NCBI RefSeq assembly: GCF_000230555.1
Contig: NC_016078.1
Coordinates: forward strand, 3,309,001 to 3,373,000
From: Pelagibacterium halotolerans B2
GTDB lineage: Bacteria; Pseudomonadota; Alphaproteobacteria; Rhizobiales; Devosiaceae
DNA length: 64,000 nt
Direction: 5' to 3'
The position numbers and the translations under genes were made by a program. The number at the start of each line of letters is the position of its first letter. Positions within the stretch are counted from its first letter, which is position 1. This document shows positions 29,204-38,057 of this stretch, piece after piece. The notes beneath the pieces were generated by a model. The model was not told the DNA's origin, did not search any database, and worked only from the letters and a program-made list of their open reading frames with translations.

Positions 29204-30450
29204 CGAAATTCCGCCGCCGGCGGAATGCCCGCATCAATGCCCGCGCCGCCGCTCGAAGCGAGCGGCAGGCCGCCCAGCCGGGCCGCGTCAATGGTGGTGG
29301 CGGAGCCCGAAACCACCTCGCGCATGACCAGCCCGTATTCCCCCCGCCCGTCGAAATGGAGCCGGAACGGCCCGTCGCGTCCGGTAAAGCCGGCCGGTGA
29401 AACCAGACCGTTGCCATAGGGCGGGGTGGCAAGGCTCAGGCTCGAGGTATTGGCCAGCAGTACTGCCGAATAGGCAAGGGTGGTCAACTGATGCGGCTCG
29501 CCGCCGAACCGCGAGCGATAGATCGGGCTCAATGTAGAAAGCCCAGTTGGATCGATTGCCGGATAAACAGCGCCGGCCAGATAGGGCTGATTGAGAATGG
29601 CTCTGTCGCCCTCCCAATCGGCCGATCCCACGATCAGAACCCGCTCCCCCGGCAGCCGGGCGGCATCGAGCAATATGCCGAAACTGGGCGCCGTGGCCCG
29701 GTCGGGAATATAGAGCGTATCGACGAAATTGGACCGCATGGCCGGGGCGAGACGTTCGACGGCGGTGCGGGCTCGCGCCTCGCTGTCGAACATTTCAATG
29801 GCCGCGACATGCATGCCCGTTTCCCCCGCCGCAAGTCGCAGTGCGTCGGCCTGCGCATTGCCGAGCGGTGTATCGGGAATGATCGCGGCAATCGTGGTGC
29901 GGCCCTGCGCCCGCGCATGGGTGAGCGCGCGCATGATCTCGGCTTCGGGCAACACGCTGAGCAGATAAACCCCGTCGGTGGCAACGCTCGCGGTGGAGGA
30001 AAACCCGATCAGCGGTGTGTCGTAGGATTTTGCGATTGCCCCGGCCAGCCCGACGGCGTCGGCGGTCAGCGGCCCCAGGATCAATTCGGCCCCCTCGGCC
30101 AGCGCCTGCTGGGTTGCGGTGCGCGCCGCTTCCGGCCCGGCCCCGGAATCCTTGACCACGAGATGAATGTGCTGGCCACCGGTCCGCAACGCCTCATCCA
30201 TGGCCAGCCGCGCGCCATTGACCATGGAACGTCCGACCGACGCCGAATTGCCCGACAGCGGCAGGATCAGCGCCACCCGCACCGGCCCGCTACCAATGAT
30301 TTCGCCCTGCGCGGGCGCCAGGTTCGATCCTGCCGATTGCAGCGGTTGGGCGAGCCCCGGACCCTGCGGCGTCGTTGGGCTCGACGAGCAGGCGGCAACA
30401 ACCAGCAGAAGAAGAACCGGGCCCAAAAGCGCCCTTGCCCATATGTGCAA
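29200..30450 (-). CDS. LpoA-like penicillin-binding protein activator lipoprotein
   Basis: 416 aa. TTG start at 30450 with AAGGGG 8 nt upstream; the protein begins with a lipoprotein signal (ARALLGPVLLLLVVAAC, lipid Cys21). The mature part is a type-I periplasmic-binding fold (VRVALILPLSGNSASVGRSMVNGARLAMDEA ... LILGPLTADAVGLAGAIA ... LIGFSSTASVATDGVYLLSVLPEAEIMRALTHA) of the COG3107/Peripla_BP_6 type annotated as PBP activators. Ligand binding cannot be excluded. It is divergent from rsmI, an order also seen in relatives. Confidence 0.85.
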   Translation of the reverse strand: MHIWARALLGPVLLLLVVAACSSSPTTPQGPGLAQPLQSAGSNLAPAQGEIIGSGPVRVALILPLSGNSASVGRSMVNGARLAMDEALRTGGQHIHLVVKDSGAGPEAARTATQQALAEGAELILGPLTADAVGLAGAIAKSYDTPLIGFSSTASVATDGVYLLSVLPEAEIMRALTHARAQGRTTIAAIIPDTPLGNAQADALRLAAGETGMHVAAIEMFDSEARARTAVERLAPAMRSNFVDTLYIPDRATAPSFGILLDAARLPGERVLIVGSADWEGDRAILNQPYLAGAVYPAIDPTGLSTLSPIYRSRFGGEPHQLTTLAYSAVLLANTSSLSLATPPYGNGLVSPAGFTGRDGPFRLHFDGRGEYGLVMREVVSGSATTIDAARLGGLPLASSGGAGIDAGIPPAAEFR

Positions 30451-30581
30451 GCGTCGATCCCCTTCATTGTCATCTGCGCGCCAATCGTGTTCCTGATTCG
30501 CGCGTAAACCGGAAGCATTGCGTTCGCCTCGACAAACCCCTTCCCGATGGTAAAAGAAGGGCACCAAGCCAAGGGGCAATT

Positions 30582-31466
30582 GTGAGCCAGGACAAATCCT
30601 ACCAGATATCGGGCCACCGCGTCCCTGTCGAAAGCCCGGCGCCCGGTCTCTATCCGGTGGCCACCCCCATCGGCAATCTGCGCGACATCACCTTGCGCGC
30701 CCTCGATATCCTGGCCGGAGCCGATCTCGTCTTGTGCGAGGACACGCGCCATTCCGCCCGGCTGTTCGATGCCTATGGCATAAAAACCCCCCGCACCGCC
30801 CTGCACGAACACAATGAACGCGCCCGCATCGAACCGATCCTCGATCAGATCAGGGATGGCAAGGCCATCGCCCTGATTTCCGATGCCGGAACCCCCCTCC
30901 TGTCCGATCCGGGGTTCCCCCTCGTTCGCGCCGCGCGCGAAGCGGGGATCGATATCTTTCCAATCCCCGGCCCCTCGGCGCTCCTTGCCGCGCTCACCGG
31001 CGCCGGCCTACCCACCGATTCCTTTGCCTTTTTCGGTTTCCTGCCTCCCAAGACCGGCCAGCGTACCAATGCGCTTGCGCCCCTGATCGGTCGCTCCGAA
31101 ACGCTGGTCTTTTACGAATCCCCCCGTCGCCTCGGCGCGACCCTGTCCGACATGGCCCGGACCTTTGGCCCCGACCGTCAGGCGGTTGTGGCGCTCGAAT
31201 TGACAAAGCGCTTCGAACGCTTCGAGACCGGTCCGCTCGCCGATCTCGCCAAAACCTTTGCCGAGGATACGAAGGGAGAGGCAGTGATCCTGGTTGCCGG
31301 CTCGGACGGAACGGCACCTCAGGCAGGCGGCGATTGGGAGGCGGCGCTGGCCGATGCGATGGCCCAAATGCCGCTACGCGCCGCCGTCGATCAGGTCTCG
31401 GTCCAGTTCGGTCTCAAACGCAAACAGGTTTACGATGCCGCTCTCGCGCTTAAGGCCAGAACCTGA
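30582..31466 (+). CDS. rsmI: 16S rRNA 2'-O-methyltransferase (C1402)
   Basis: SAM-dependent methyltransferase of the tetrapyrrole-methylase fold. 294 aa from a GTG start with AAGGGG five bases upstream. LYPVATPIGNLRDITLRALDIL, CEDTRHSARLFDAYGI, LISDAGTPLLSDPGFPLVRAA, PGPSALLAALTGAGLPTDSFAFFGFLPPK and VFYESPRRL are the family series. The yraN start lies inside the rsmI 3' end (32-nt overlap). The rsmI-yraN-gshB order is widespread in alphaproteobacteria. Confidence 0.95.
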   Translation: MSQDKSYQISGHRVPVESPAPGLYPVATPIGNLRDITLRALDILAGADLVLCEDTRHSARLFDAYGIKTPRTALHEHNERARIEPILDQIRDGKAIALISDAGTPLLSDPGFPLVRAAREAGIDIFPIPGPSALLAALTGAGLPTDSFAFFGFLPPKTGQRTNALAPLIGRSETLVFYESPRRLGATLSDMARTFGPDRQAVVALELTKRFERFETGPLADLAKTFAEDTKGEAVILVAGSDGTAPQAGGDWEAALADAMAQMPLRAAVDQVSVQFGLKRKQVYDAALALKART

Positions 31467-31821
31467 TCCGCGCCGGAGGGCCGAGCGCGCCGGCCGATCG
31501 GCGGAAAGCCTCGCGGGCTGGCTGCTGCGCTTAAAGCTCTACAGAATCATTGCCACCCGCTACAAAACCCCGGTCGGCGAAATCGATATCGTTGCCAGAA
31601 AAGGGAGCAGCATCGTTTTTGTCGAGGTCAAGCAGCGCTCGGGCAGCGCCGCCGCCCGCGATCGGGCGCTCGCTTCGGTCAACACAGCCCGCATCGTGCG
31701 CTGTGCCGAGTGGTTCCAGTCGTCCCATCCCGCCTATCGGAGCTATGATTTCCGTTTCGACGTGATAATTCTTGCACCGGGACGCTGGCCGCACCATCTG
31801 GTCAATGCCTTTACCGCCTGA
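31435..31821 (+). CDS. YraN/UPF0102 endonuclease-like protein
   Basis: 128 aa. After a basic N-terminus, AGRSAESLAGWLLRLKLYRIIATRYKTPVGEIDIVARKGSSIVFVEVKQR shows the UPF0102 core with the G-E-I-D and V-E-V-K elements of a restriction-endonuclease-like (Holliday-resolvase-like) fold. The activity is predicted, not established. The start at 31435 overlaps rsmI by 32 nt and lacks a strong ribosome-binding site, so coupling to rsmI translation is likely. Confidence 0.85.
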   Translation: MPLSRLRPEPDPRRRAERAGRSAESLAGWLLRLKLYRIIATRYKTPVGEIDIVARKGSSIVFVEVKQRSGSAAARDRALASVNTARIVRCAEWFQSSHPAYRSYDFRFDVIILAPGRWPHHLVNAFTA

Positions 31822-31845
31822 CGCTTTTCTTTGAGGATTGTTCCC

Positions 31846-32787
31846 ATGTCCCTTTCCGTCGCCGTGCAGATGGACCCCATCGACGCCATCAATCCGCTTG
31901 GCGATTCCAGTTTCGCCCTGATGCTCGAAGCTCAGGCGCGCGGCCACACGCTGTCATATTATACGCCCTCCACCCTCGCCCAGCGCGGCAACACGGTGAC
32001 GGCGCGCGTCCACAGGGTCAAAGTCGACGACAAGGAAAAGGGCCTCCATTTCACGCTCGAGGACTGGCAGAAAACCGATCTGACAGCGTTCGATGTGATC
32101 CTGCTCCGCCAGGACCCGCCCTTCGACATGAACTACATCACCACCACGCACATGCTGGAACTGGTGCATCCCAGGACACTGGTGGTCAATCACCCCAAAG
32201 AGGTGCGCAACGCACCCGAAAAAATCCTCGTCACCAGCTTCCCTCAGCTGATGCCCGATACGCTGATCACGCGTGACGAAACCGAAATCCGCGATTTTCG
32301 CAAAGAGTTCGGCGACATCATTTTAAAACCCCTGTTCGGCAATGGCGGCGCCGGCGTGTTCCGCATCCGCGAGGGCGACGAAAATCTCGGCTCGCTGCTG
32401 GAAATGTTCAACGCCAGCTTCCGCGAACCCTTTATGGTTCAGCGCTATCTCCCCGATGTGCGCAAGGGCGACAAGCGCATCATTCTTGTCGATGGCAAGC
32501 CCGTGGCCGGGCTCAACCGTATTCCCGCCGAAGGCGAATCGCGTTCCAACATGCATGTGGGCGGGCGGCCCGAATTGTCCGAGTTGACGGCGCGCGAGCA
32601 CGAGATCTGCGAGATCATCGGCCCCGAGCTCAAAAAGCGCGACCTGATCTTTGTGGGCATCGACGTGATCGGTGGCTATCTCACCGAAATCAACGTCACC
32701 TCCCCCACCGGCATCCGCGAGGTCAAGCGCTTCGGCGGCCCCGATATCGCTGTGATGGTCTGGGACGCCATCGAAAGCCGCCGGTAG
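31846..32787 (+). CDS. gshB: Glutathione synthetase
   Basis: ATP-grasp ligase joining gamma-glutamylcysteine and glycine. 313 aa: [129 protein letters not shown] and [17 protein letters not shown] lies eight bases before the chosen ATG. It ends 28 bp before a hairpin containing a parS-like motif. Confidence 0.97.
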   Translation: MSLSVAVQMDPIDAINPLGDSSFALMLEAQARGHTLSYYTPSTLAQRGNTVTARVHRVKVDDKEKGLHFTLEDWQKTDLTAFDVILLRQDPPFDMNYITTTHMLELVHPRTLVVNHPKEVRNAPEKILVTSFPQLMPDTLITRDETEIRDFRKEFGDIILKPLFGNGGAGVFRIREGDENLGSLLEMFNASFREPFMVQRYLPDVRKGDKRIILVDGKPVAGLNRIPAEGESRSNMHVGGRPELSELTAREHEICEIIGPELKKRDLIFVGIDVIGGYLTEINVTSPTGIREVKRFGGPDIAVMVWDAIESRR

Positions 32788-32814
32788 TCAAGCGCTTCGG
32801 CCCCCGTTATGGTC

Positions 32815-32840
32815 GCCGCTGATTCACGTGGAACAGCGGC
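32815..32840 (+). promoter_or_regulatory. Hairpin with parS-like motif between gshB and marC
   Basis: GCCGCTG and CAGCGGC form a 7-bp stem around ATTCACGTGGAA. The 16-mer TGATTCACGTGGAACA (32820-32835) matches ParB-site consensus at 14 of 16 positions, allowing the G variant. It contains GATTC. It may terminate gshB, bind ParB, or both. Confidence 0.5.
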
Positions 32841-32858
32841 ACACTGGGGGCCGGGACG

Positions 32859-33494
32859 ATGTCGGGCAATTTTCTCGTGGCCTTCGCCACATTTTTTGCG
32901 ACGATCGGTGTTGCCGATATCGCTTTCATCTTTGCGGGCCTGACGCGCAACAACACGCCCAGGCAACGCTTCGTCTTCGCCTCGCGCGGCGTTCTGATCG
33001 CCAGCGGCATCCTGCTGTTCTTCGCCTTTGCCGGCAACGCCATCCTTGAAATCTTCGGCATCACCCTGCCCGCCCTGCGCGTGGCCGGCGGCATCCTCTT
33101 GCTTTTGATCGCCATCGACATGGTGTTCGCCCGCCATTCGGGCGCCACCGGCACCACGTCCGAGGAAGAGGCGGAAGGCATGTCGCGCACTGATATTTCG
33201 GTGTTCCCGCTCGCCATGCCGCTTCTCGCCGGGGCGGGGTCGATTTCCGCGGTGATCCTTTTGACAACTGGCGCCACCACCGATCTCGAATTCTGGATCG
33301 TGATCGCCGCTCTGGTCGCAACGCTGGTCCTGGCCTGGCTGGCGCTGCTGGTCGCCATTCCCATTCAGCGCGTTCTGGGATTGACCGGCATGTCGGTGGT
33401 GTCCCGCGTGGTGGGCATCCTGCTCACCGCGCTGGCCGTCCAGTTCGTCTTCGACGGCATCAGCGCCAGCGGCATCCTCGGCGGGGCGAGCTGA
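32859..33494 (+). CDS. MarC-family integral membrane protein
   Basis: 211 aa with six hydrophobic helices (about residues 5-28, 42-60, 68-90, 118-140, 148-168, 182-205). FFATIGVADIAFIFAGLT and FPLAMPLLAGAGSISAVILLTTGA are the repeated MarC signatures. MarC was once linked to multiple antibiotic resistance, but that is not supported; function unknown. It is inserted between gshB and comM together with the GH25 and receiver genes. Confidence 0.88.
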   Translation: MSGNFLVAFATFFATIGVADIAFIFAGLTRNNTPRQRFVFASRGVLIASGILLFFAFAGNAILEIFGITLPALRVAGGILLLLIAIDMVFARHSGATGTTSEEEAEGMSRTDISVFPLAMPLLAGAGSISAVILLTTGATTDLEFWIVIAALVATLVLAWLALLVAIPIQRVLGLTGMSVVSRVVGILLTALAVQFVFDGISASGILGGAS

Positions 33495-33510
33495 ACTCGA
33501 CCAGGAAGAA

Positions 33511-34350
33511 TTATTTGAGCGGCGCACACCGCCCCTGCCCGGCCAGGCGCATATAGGTCCGTGGGTCACACCCGGTTAAAAAGAACTGGATCCAGTCGCT
33601 TTCCGAACCAAACCACGCATTGCGGTCCACTTCCGTGCGGATGCCCGGCACCGTCCCGGTCTGGGTGTACTGCCAGAAGGTGAAGGGGCGGTTGGCATAG
33701 CGCTCATGGGGCTGGGCGGCGGTCGAACGCAGCCACATCGGGTTGTCGATCTGGATGCCTTCGAGCACGTCGCGGTGGAAATTGATGTCGGTATAGATGA
33801 CCGGCACCTTGCCCGTATGGGCTTCCATACCGGCCAGAAGAACCCGCACTTTCTCGAGCACTTCTTCGCGGCTCAGGTCATGCTTGCACGAAGAACCATT
33901 GTTCCATTCCAGATCGAGCACCGGCGGCAGCGCGTCGGGCTCGGCTGGAACATTGGCGGCAAACCACGCCACCTGTTCTGAGGCCGGGCGGCACCAGTAA
34001 ACGAAATGATAGGCGCCGCGCGGAATGCCCGCCGCCCGCGCCTGATCCCAGTTCGTGCGGAAATTGGGGTCGAGATAGTCCCCGCCATCGGTGGCCTTGA
34101 TATAGGCGAACCGCGTCCCCGCCTGCGCCACTGCGCGCCAGTCGATATTGCCCTGATGGCGCGATACGTCGATGCCATGGATGGGCAGGGAATGGGCTCG
34201 CGCCACGCCGGGATGGGGCTTGTTGTCACCCTTGGCCGGATAATAATTGGCGCCGCAGGCGGCCAGCATCCCGACGAGGGCGAGACCGGCCACAAGGGGC
34301 GGGATCGTCTTGGTCAGTTTCGGCGAGCGGAAAAAACGCGGCAACAACAT
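33511..34350 (-). CDS. Glycoside hydrolase family 25 (lysozyme-like) lipoprotein
   Basis: 279 aa. The N-terminus has a lipoprotein signal (PPLVAGLALVGMLAAC, lipid Cys32). The GH25 barrel runs from about residue 58: HGIDVSRHQGNIDWRAVAQAGTRFAYIKATDG with the first catalytic Asp, then GAYHFVYWCRPASEQVAWF, and LPPVLDLEWNN with the catalytic Glu. Expected activity is N-acetylmuramidase. The substrate site of a lipid-anchored periplasmic enzyme is presumably the cell's own peptidoglycan. It is convergent with marC (16 bp). Confidence 0.9.
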   Translation of the reverse strand: MLLPRFFRSPKLTKTIPPLVAGLALVGMLAACGANYYPAKGDNKPHPGVARAHSLPIHGIDVSRHQGNIDWRAVAQAGTRFAYIKATDGGDYLDPNFRTNWDQARAAGIPRGAYHFVYWCRPASEQVAWFAANVPAEPDALPPVLDLEWNNGSSCKHDLSREEVLEKVRVLLAGMEAHTGKVPVIYTDINFHRDVLEGIQIDNPMWLRSTAAQPHERYANRPFTFWQYTQTGTVPGIRTEVDRNAWFGSESDWIQFFLTGCDPRTYMRLAGQGRCAPLK

Positions 34351-34503
34351 GGAGCGGAGAACTCGGCAATTTGGGAAAAATCTATCTCAAATTGTCTTGG
34401 CTCATTTCTCCTTAACGCGCTCCTCACAAGCCTGGTTAACAAAACATAAAACCCCACAAGCGTGGCTCCCGGGGAACAATGTCTTTGCCGTCTCCGGCAC
34501 GAA

Positions 34504-34866
34504 TTATGCCGCCAGCGCCCGAGCCTGCGAGATCACCGCATTGGGATCGTAAGGTTTGGGAATGAAGCTGTCGGCGATGTCGGCCCGTGGTGCCGCCCGC
34601 CCCGACGTCACCAGCACGGGAATATGCGGCCAGCGCTCCTTGACGGTCCGAGCCAGGTCGAATCCGTTGAGTTCTCCAGCCAGTTCGACATCGGTAAACA
34701 CCAGCCCGATCGAGCCGCGCGTTTCGAGCAGTTCGATGGCCTGTTCGGCGTCTGGAACCTCGATCACCGAAAAACCGGCATCGACCATGGCCAGGGTGAT
34801 ATCGAGACGAACCAGCGGTTCGTCCTCGACCACGAGGATCAGGGGGGCATCCTTTCTTTGCAACAT
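34504..34866 (-). CDS. Single-domain response regulator (receiver only)
   Basis: 120 aa CheY-like receiver without an output domain. Acidic pair VVEDEP, phospho-acceptor Asp59 (LVFTDVEL), conserved Ser/Thr in LVTSG, and Lys in FIPKPYDP. No sensor kinase lies nearby, so it is an orphan. Stand-alone receivers act by protein interaction or in phosphorelays; rhizobia have several. The flanking 150-bp and 300-bp gaps suggest its own promoter. Confidence 0.9.
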   Translation of the reverse strand: MLQRKDAPLILVVEDEPLVRLDITLAMVDAGFSVIEVPDAEQAIELLETRGSIGLVFTDVELAGELNGFDLARTVKERWPHIPVLVTSGRAAPRADIADSFIPKPYDPNAVISQARALAA

Positions 34867-35167
34867 CGTTTCTTCTCCAAAATCGCCAGTCGCCGGCGGA
34901 ACGGCAAACAGGGCTTCGGCCCACCGGCCGCGCCCTCGTCCGCGTCGATCTGGTGCGTAATAATGTGGCCGGTTTCCGCGCGGTCATGCGGCGCAGGTCC
35001 GGCCGATTCGCTCATTCAATGCCCTGGGCACCCCATCCGTTCCGTGCTGCGCCCTGCACAGATCGGTGATCGGCCATGCGCTTAACAAATGTTCGCTAAA
35101 CGTTCTTGTTCTGCAAACGCTTTCTTGCTAGCCTCGCGTCCGACTTCATCCATGCAAGGGGGACGGC
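34867..35167. other. 301-bp intergenic region between the receiver gene and comM
   Basis: No ORF with recognisable similarity, no strong hairpin and no repeat family member is visible. It should hold the promoters of the two divergent genes; I could not assign boxes with confidence. Confidence 0.5.
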
Positions 35168-36688
35168 ATGGCAACGCGGATCACCACAGTGGCCTTTCTG
35201 GGCATCGAGGCCGTGCCGGTCGATGTCCAGGTGCAGATTTCACCCGGCCTGCCGCGCTTCAATATCGTGGGCCTTCCCGACAAAGCGGTGGGCGAAAGCC
35301 GCGAGCGTGTGCGCGCCGCGCTGATCGCTTCGGGCCTTGCGCTGCCCGCCAAGCACATTTCGGTCAATCTCGCGCCTGCCGACCTTCCCAAGGAGGGCAG
35401 CCATTACGATCTGCCCATCGCTTTAGGGCTGATGGCCGCCATGGGCGCCATCCCCGGCGACATGCTGGAGCGCTTCATGGTGCTGGGCGAGTTGGCGCTC
35501 GATGGGCGCGTCTCGCCAGTCACCGGCATTCTGCCTGCCGCCATTGCCGCCAATGCCCGCGATCTGGGCATCATCTGCCCCGCCGCCTGCGGCGCGGAGG
35601 CGGCCTGGGCCGGTGAAAATATCGACATCGTTGCCATCGATACGCTTTTTGCGCTGGTCAACCATCTGGCCGGGCGGCAGTTGGCGGCCCGCCCCCAGCC
35701 GGTCCGCGCCCTGCCCAATTCCACCGGCCCCGATCTTGCCGATATCCGCGGTCAGGAGGTGGCGCGCCGCGCTCTCGAAGTCGCCGCTGCCGGCGGGCAC
35801 AATTTTTTGATGGTTGGTCCGCCGGGCGCGGGGAAATCCATGCTGGCCCAGCGCCTGCCTTCCATTCTGCCCCCGCTCAATCCGCGCGAATTGCTCGATG
35901 TGTCCATGATCGCCTCGATCGCCGGGGAACTGAAAGGCGGCCAGATTTCCGACCATCGCCCCTTTCGCGCGCCGCATCATTCGGCATCGATGGCCGCGTT
36001 GGTCGGGGGCGGGCTGCGCGTGCGGCCCGGCGAAGCGTCGCTCGCCCATAACGGCGTATTGTTTCTCGACGAACTCCCCGAATTCCAGCCCCAGGCCCTC
36101 GACAGCCTGCGCCAGCCGCTTGAATCGGGCGAAACGATCATCGCCCGCGCCAATGCGCGCGTCACCTACCCTTCGCGCTTCCAGCTCGTTGCCGCCATGA
36201 ACCCGTGTAAATGCGGCATGGCGGGAACGCCGGGCCACACCTGCCGGCGCGGCGAAAAATGCGCGGCCGATTATCAGGGGCGGGTGTCGGGACCCTTTCT
36301 CGACCGCATCGATATCCGCATCGACGTCCCGGCCGTTAGCGCAACCGATATGATCGGTTCCAATCCGGGCGAACCCAGCGTCGTGGTGGCCCAGCGCGTG
36401 GCGGCGGCCCGCGATATCCAGCGCCGGCGCTATGCCGGGCTCGACCTCTCGGGTGTCCACACCAATTCCGCGGCTCCTTCGAGCGCCATCGAACAGATCG
36501 TCGCCCCCGATGGAGAAAGCCGTGACCTCCTGCTCAAGGCCGCCGAAACCTTTTCACTTTCGGCCCGCGCCTATCATCGGGTGCTAAAGGTCGCCCGAAC
36601 CCTGGCCGATCTGGCCGGGAGCGAAACCGTCGCCCGTCCCCACATCGCCGAAGCGCTCAGTTACCGGATCAACATGGCCAATGCCTGA
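35168..36688 (+). CDS. comM: YifB/ComM-family AAA+ ATPase (Mg-chelatase-like)
   Basis: 506 aa. N-terminal Lon-substrate-like domain (VPVDVQVQISPGLPRFNIVGLPDKAVGESRERVRAAL), Walker A GPPGAGKSML near residue 220, Walker B LFLDELPEF, a zinc-type Cys cluster (MNPCKCGMAGTPGHTCRRGEKC) and a C-terminal lid domain. ComM is a branch-migration helicase in natural transformation in Vibrio and others; whether this organism is competent is unknown. In rhizobia it commonly follows gshB; here marC, GH25 and a receiver gene intervene. Confidence 0.92.
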   Translation: MATRITTVAFLGIEAVPVDVQVQISPGLPRFNIVGLPDKAVGESRERVRAALIASGLALPAKHISVNLAPADLPKEGSHYDLPIALGLMAAMGAIPGDMLERFMVLGELALDGRVSPVTGILPAAIAANARDLGIICPAACGAEAAWAGENIDIVAIDTLFALVNHLAGRQLAARPQPVRALPNSTGPDLADIRGQEVARRALEVAAAGGHNFLMVGPPGAGKSMLAQRLPSILPPLNPRELLDVSMIASIAGELKGGQISDHRPFRAPHHSASMAALVGGGLRVRPGEASLAHNGVLFLDELPEFQPQALDSLRQPLESGETIIARANARVTYPSRFQLVAAMNPCKCGMAGTPGHTCRRGEKCAADYQGRVSGPFLDRIDIRIDVPAVSATDMIGSNPGEPSVVVAQRVAAARDIQRRRYAGLDLSGVHTNSAAPSSAIEQIVAPDGESRDLLLKAAETFSLSARAYHRVLKVARTLADLAGSETVARPHIAEALSYRINMANA

Positions 36689-37106
36689 TATGGACTACAA
36701 GATTGTCGCCCGCATACCCGATGTCGAAACCTTCGCCCGCCTGCGCGCCATATCGGGCCTTTCACCCCGCAGCCGGGACGGCATGGAGAAGGGGCTTCCC
36801 AACTCGCTTTTTGCCGTGCTCGTGCTCCATGAGGACCAGCCCGTCGGCATGGGCCGCATCATCGGCGACGGCGGCACCGCCTATCAAATCACCGATATCG
36901 CCGTCGATCCCGCCCATCAGGGCAAGGGGCTGGGCAAAACGATAATGACCGCGCTGATGGATTGGCTCGAGCGCGAGGCGCCAGAGGAGGCCTATGTGTC
37001 CCTGATCGCCGACGGCGACGCGCGCCATCTCTATGGAAAATTCGGCTTCGAGCCCGTCATGCCGGCCTCGATCGGCATGGCGCGCGTGATGGAAAAGACA
37101 TCATGA
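36681..37106 (+). CDS. GNAT family N-acetyltransferase
   Basis: 141 aa. The acetyl-CoA-binding segment is ITDIAVDPAHQGKGLGKTIMTALMDWLE, followed by a YVSLIADGDARHLYGKFGFEPV ending typical of small-molecule acetyltransferases. Two starts are possible: ATG 36681 (overlapping comM by eight bases) or ATG 36690. The stop overlaps the DinB gene start (ATGA). Substrate unknown. Confidence 0.88.
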   Translation: MPDMDYKIVARIPDVETFARLRAISGLSPRSRDGMEKGLPNSLFAVLVLHEDQPVGMGRIIGDGGTAYQITDIAVDPAHQGKGLGKTIMTALMDWLEREAPEEAYVSLIADGDARHLYGKFGFEPVMPASIGMARVMEKTS

Positions 37107-37663
37107 CCGATCCCGCCCTGCGCATGCTCGCAAAGCTCGCCCGTAACAACGCCCTCGCCAACCATCGCCTCGCCGGGGCTGTGGCTGGGCTCGATCAGTC
37201 GCAATTCGAGGCAAGGCGGGTGAGCTTTTTCCCCTCGCTCAAGGCAACGCTCAATCATATCCTCGTTATCGACTGGTTCTATATCGACGCACTTGAAGGC
37301 GGCACGCTCGGCCCGAAAGCCTGGAAAAACGAGGAACCCTTCGATACGGCCCGAGCGCTCTGCGCCGCCCAGCGCCAAAGCGATGAAAAGCTCGTCGCGC
37401 TCTGCGATGGGCTTGCGGCGGCCGATCTCGCCCGCCCCGTTGCCATCCATCGCCAGTCCCGTATCCAGACCGAGCGCTGCGATGATGTGCTCAACCACCT
37501 CTTCGCCCACCAGACCCACCATCGGGGCCAGGTCCATGCGATGCTCGCCGGAACTCCAATTGCCCCGCCCCAACTGGACGAATTCATAGTCTCCGATGAC
37601 GCCAAATTCCGCACCGGGGAATTGGCTGCTCTTGGCTGGACCGAAGCCGATCTGGGGTTCTAG
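37103..37663 (+). CDS. DinB-family metalloprotein
   Basis: 186 aa four-helix DinB/YfiT-like protein. The metal-binding His pattern is visible: ATLNHILVIDWFY in helix 2 and HLFAHQTHHRGQVHAML in the last helix. The family includes thiol-dependent transferases and DNA-damage-induced proteins of unknown activity. It is coupled to the upstream GNAT gene. Its TAG stop is the first triplet of a palindromic repeat. Confidence 0.87.
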   Translation: MTDPALRMLAKLARNNALANHRLAGAVAGLDQSQFEARRVSFFPSLKATLNHILVIDWFYIDALEGGTLGPKAWKNEEPFDTARALCAAQRQSDEKLVALCDGLAAADLARPVAIHRQSRIQTERCDDVLNHLFAHQTHHRGQVHAMLAGTPIAPPQLDEFIVSDDAKFRTGELAALGWTEADLGF

Positions 37664-37766
37664 AGCGCGTCCAGCAAAAGTGGAAACGGTTTTGCGGTTC
37701 GGACACGCGATAAAACAAAGGCTTAGAGCCAAGGATTTGATTCAATCAAAGCCTGAACGGCTCTAG
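37661..37766 (+). repeat. Intergenic palindromic repeat, family B copy 1
   Basis: Begins with the DinB stop TAG, GAGCGCGTCC, then AGCAAAAGTGGAAACGGTTT, TGCGGTTCGGACACGCGA, and ends with an inverted CTCTAG after a second hairpin (GGATTTGATTCAATCAAAGCC). A second copy is at 63456. The element resembles the AGAGCGCGTCCAGC elements common in rhizobial genomes. Confidence 0.85.
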
Positions 37767-37785
37767 AAGCAGTGTCGGCCCTCCC

Positions 37786-38045
37786 ACCGCCGTCATCCCG
37801 GGGGGCGACCCGGCAACTGTTCAGGTTCAACTGGCAAAGATGGGAAGGGCCCAAGCCGGGTTACGGTCTTAATGACCAGGGATCCAACGGTCCCTTCCCA
37901 TCCCCAGAATAAACCCAAACCAATACACAGGGATCCAGTAACCGGCAGCGTGGCGGTTCTCTCCCAGGCACTGAGTGTACTGGGCCCCGGCTTGGGGGGG
38001 CGGGTGTCAGGGTGGTATGCGGGGAAAGACGCCGGCACCCCTTCA
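37786..38045. repeat. Degenerate multi-hairpin intergenic region upstream of the prfC 3' end
   Basis: Contains GTCATCCCGG-type sequence and at least two long-range inverted pairs: GATGGGAAGGG (37839-37849) with CCCTTCCCATC (37892-37902), and CCCAAGCCGGG with CCCGGCTTGGG about 130 bp apart. GGGATCCA occurs twice. It looks like decayed copies of the GTCATCCCGG...GGGATCCAG mobile palindromes. No ORF is supported here. Confidence 0.6.
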
Positions 38046-38057
38046 ATGTCGCTCGGT

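Noticed and set aside
34436..35100. Overlapping frames around the orphan receiver gene
   Set aside because: Shadows of the receiver gene; no kinase or second regulator could be supported.
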